A stretch of 32,028 bases of DNA from Mycobacterium hubeiense (GTDB taxonomy: Bacteria; Actinomycetota; Actinomycetes; Mycobacteriales; Mycobacteriaceae), in NCBI RefSeq assembly GCF_002838065.1, contig NZ_PIZU01000025.1, positions 1 through 32,028 on the forward strand, written 5' to 3'. The notes under the pieces were generated by a model. That model ran no database searches, was not told the DNA's origin, and worked only from the letters and a program-made list of their open reading frames with translations. Within the stretch, counting starts at the first letter, position 1, and each line of letters starts with the position of its first letter. Both the position numbers and the translations under genes were made by a program. Below, one piece after another: positions 31,990 to 32,028 of this stretch.

Positions 31990-32028
31990 TCGCCGCACCG
32001 CCGCCCGGGCTGTTCAGCACCACGCAGT

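Overview
The window is high-GC, actinobacterial DNA, almost certainly from a Mycobacteriaceae genome. The evidence is a complete mce operon (two yrbE permeases, mceA to mceF, two Mce-associated proteins), an MPT64-like secreted protein, frequent GTG/TTG starts and many 4-base ATGA/GTGA gene overlaps. The species and the mce operon number cannot be fixed by eye; MceA does not look like the classical Mce1-4A proteins I can recall.

Layout. (1) 74-5281, minus strand: a TetR regulator, two tandem PF10118 metal-dependent hydrolases, a Baeyer-Villiger-type flavin monooxygenase (BVMO) broken by a one-base frameshift, and an SDR dehydrogenase. (2) 5408-9341, plus strand: a tightly coupled BVMO-like / SDR / BVMO-like operon. 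(3) 9354-10748, minus strand: an ABC1/UbiB atypical kinase. (4) 10904-12237, plus strand: two overlapping TetR genes, followed by an HSL-type esterase (12323-13291) and a dead CocE/NonD hydrolase fused to a foreign tail (13331-14002). (5) 14139-16701, minus strand: two SAM methyltransferases and an SDR. (6) 17108-28220, plus strand: yrbEA, yrbEB, mceA (one-base frameshift), mceB-F, two mas genes and an MPT64-like gene. A serine hydrolase (28242-29510), an Abi-alpha/DUF4393 gene (29646-30317) and a DUF445 membrane protein (30314-31579) follow. (7) 31837-31989: an unannotated 50-codon small gene with a strong ribosome binding site.

How it may work together. Mce systems import lipids. SDR, BVMO and esterase activities are the usual steps for turning an alcohol into a ketone, then an ester or lactone, then an acid. 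The most interesting observation is a 13-base motif, TGAYNNRTCAGTC with a palindromic TGAYNNRTCA core. It occurs upstream of four separate plus-strand units: the BVMO/SDR operon, the TetR pair, the esterase and the mce operon. This suggests one local TetR-type regulon that couples lipid import to Baeyer-Villiger-type breakdown. The substrate is not known from sequence. No Mce ATPase (mceG/mkl) is present here; in mycobacteria it is normally encoded elsewhere.

Three lesions (BVMO frameshift, mceA frameshift, chimeric CocE remnant) point to decay or, for the two single-base events, possible sequence errors. Two of the three BVMO-like proteins lack the fingerprint histidine.
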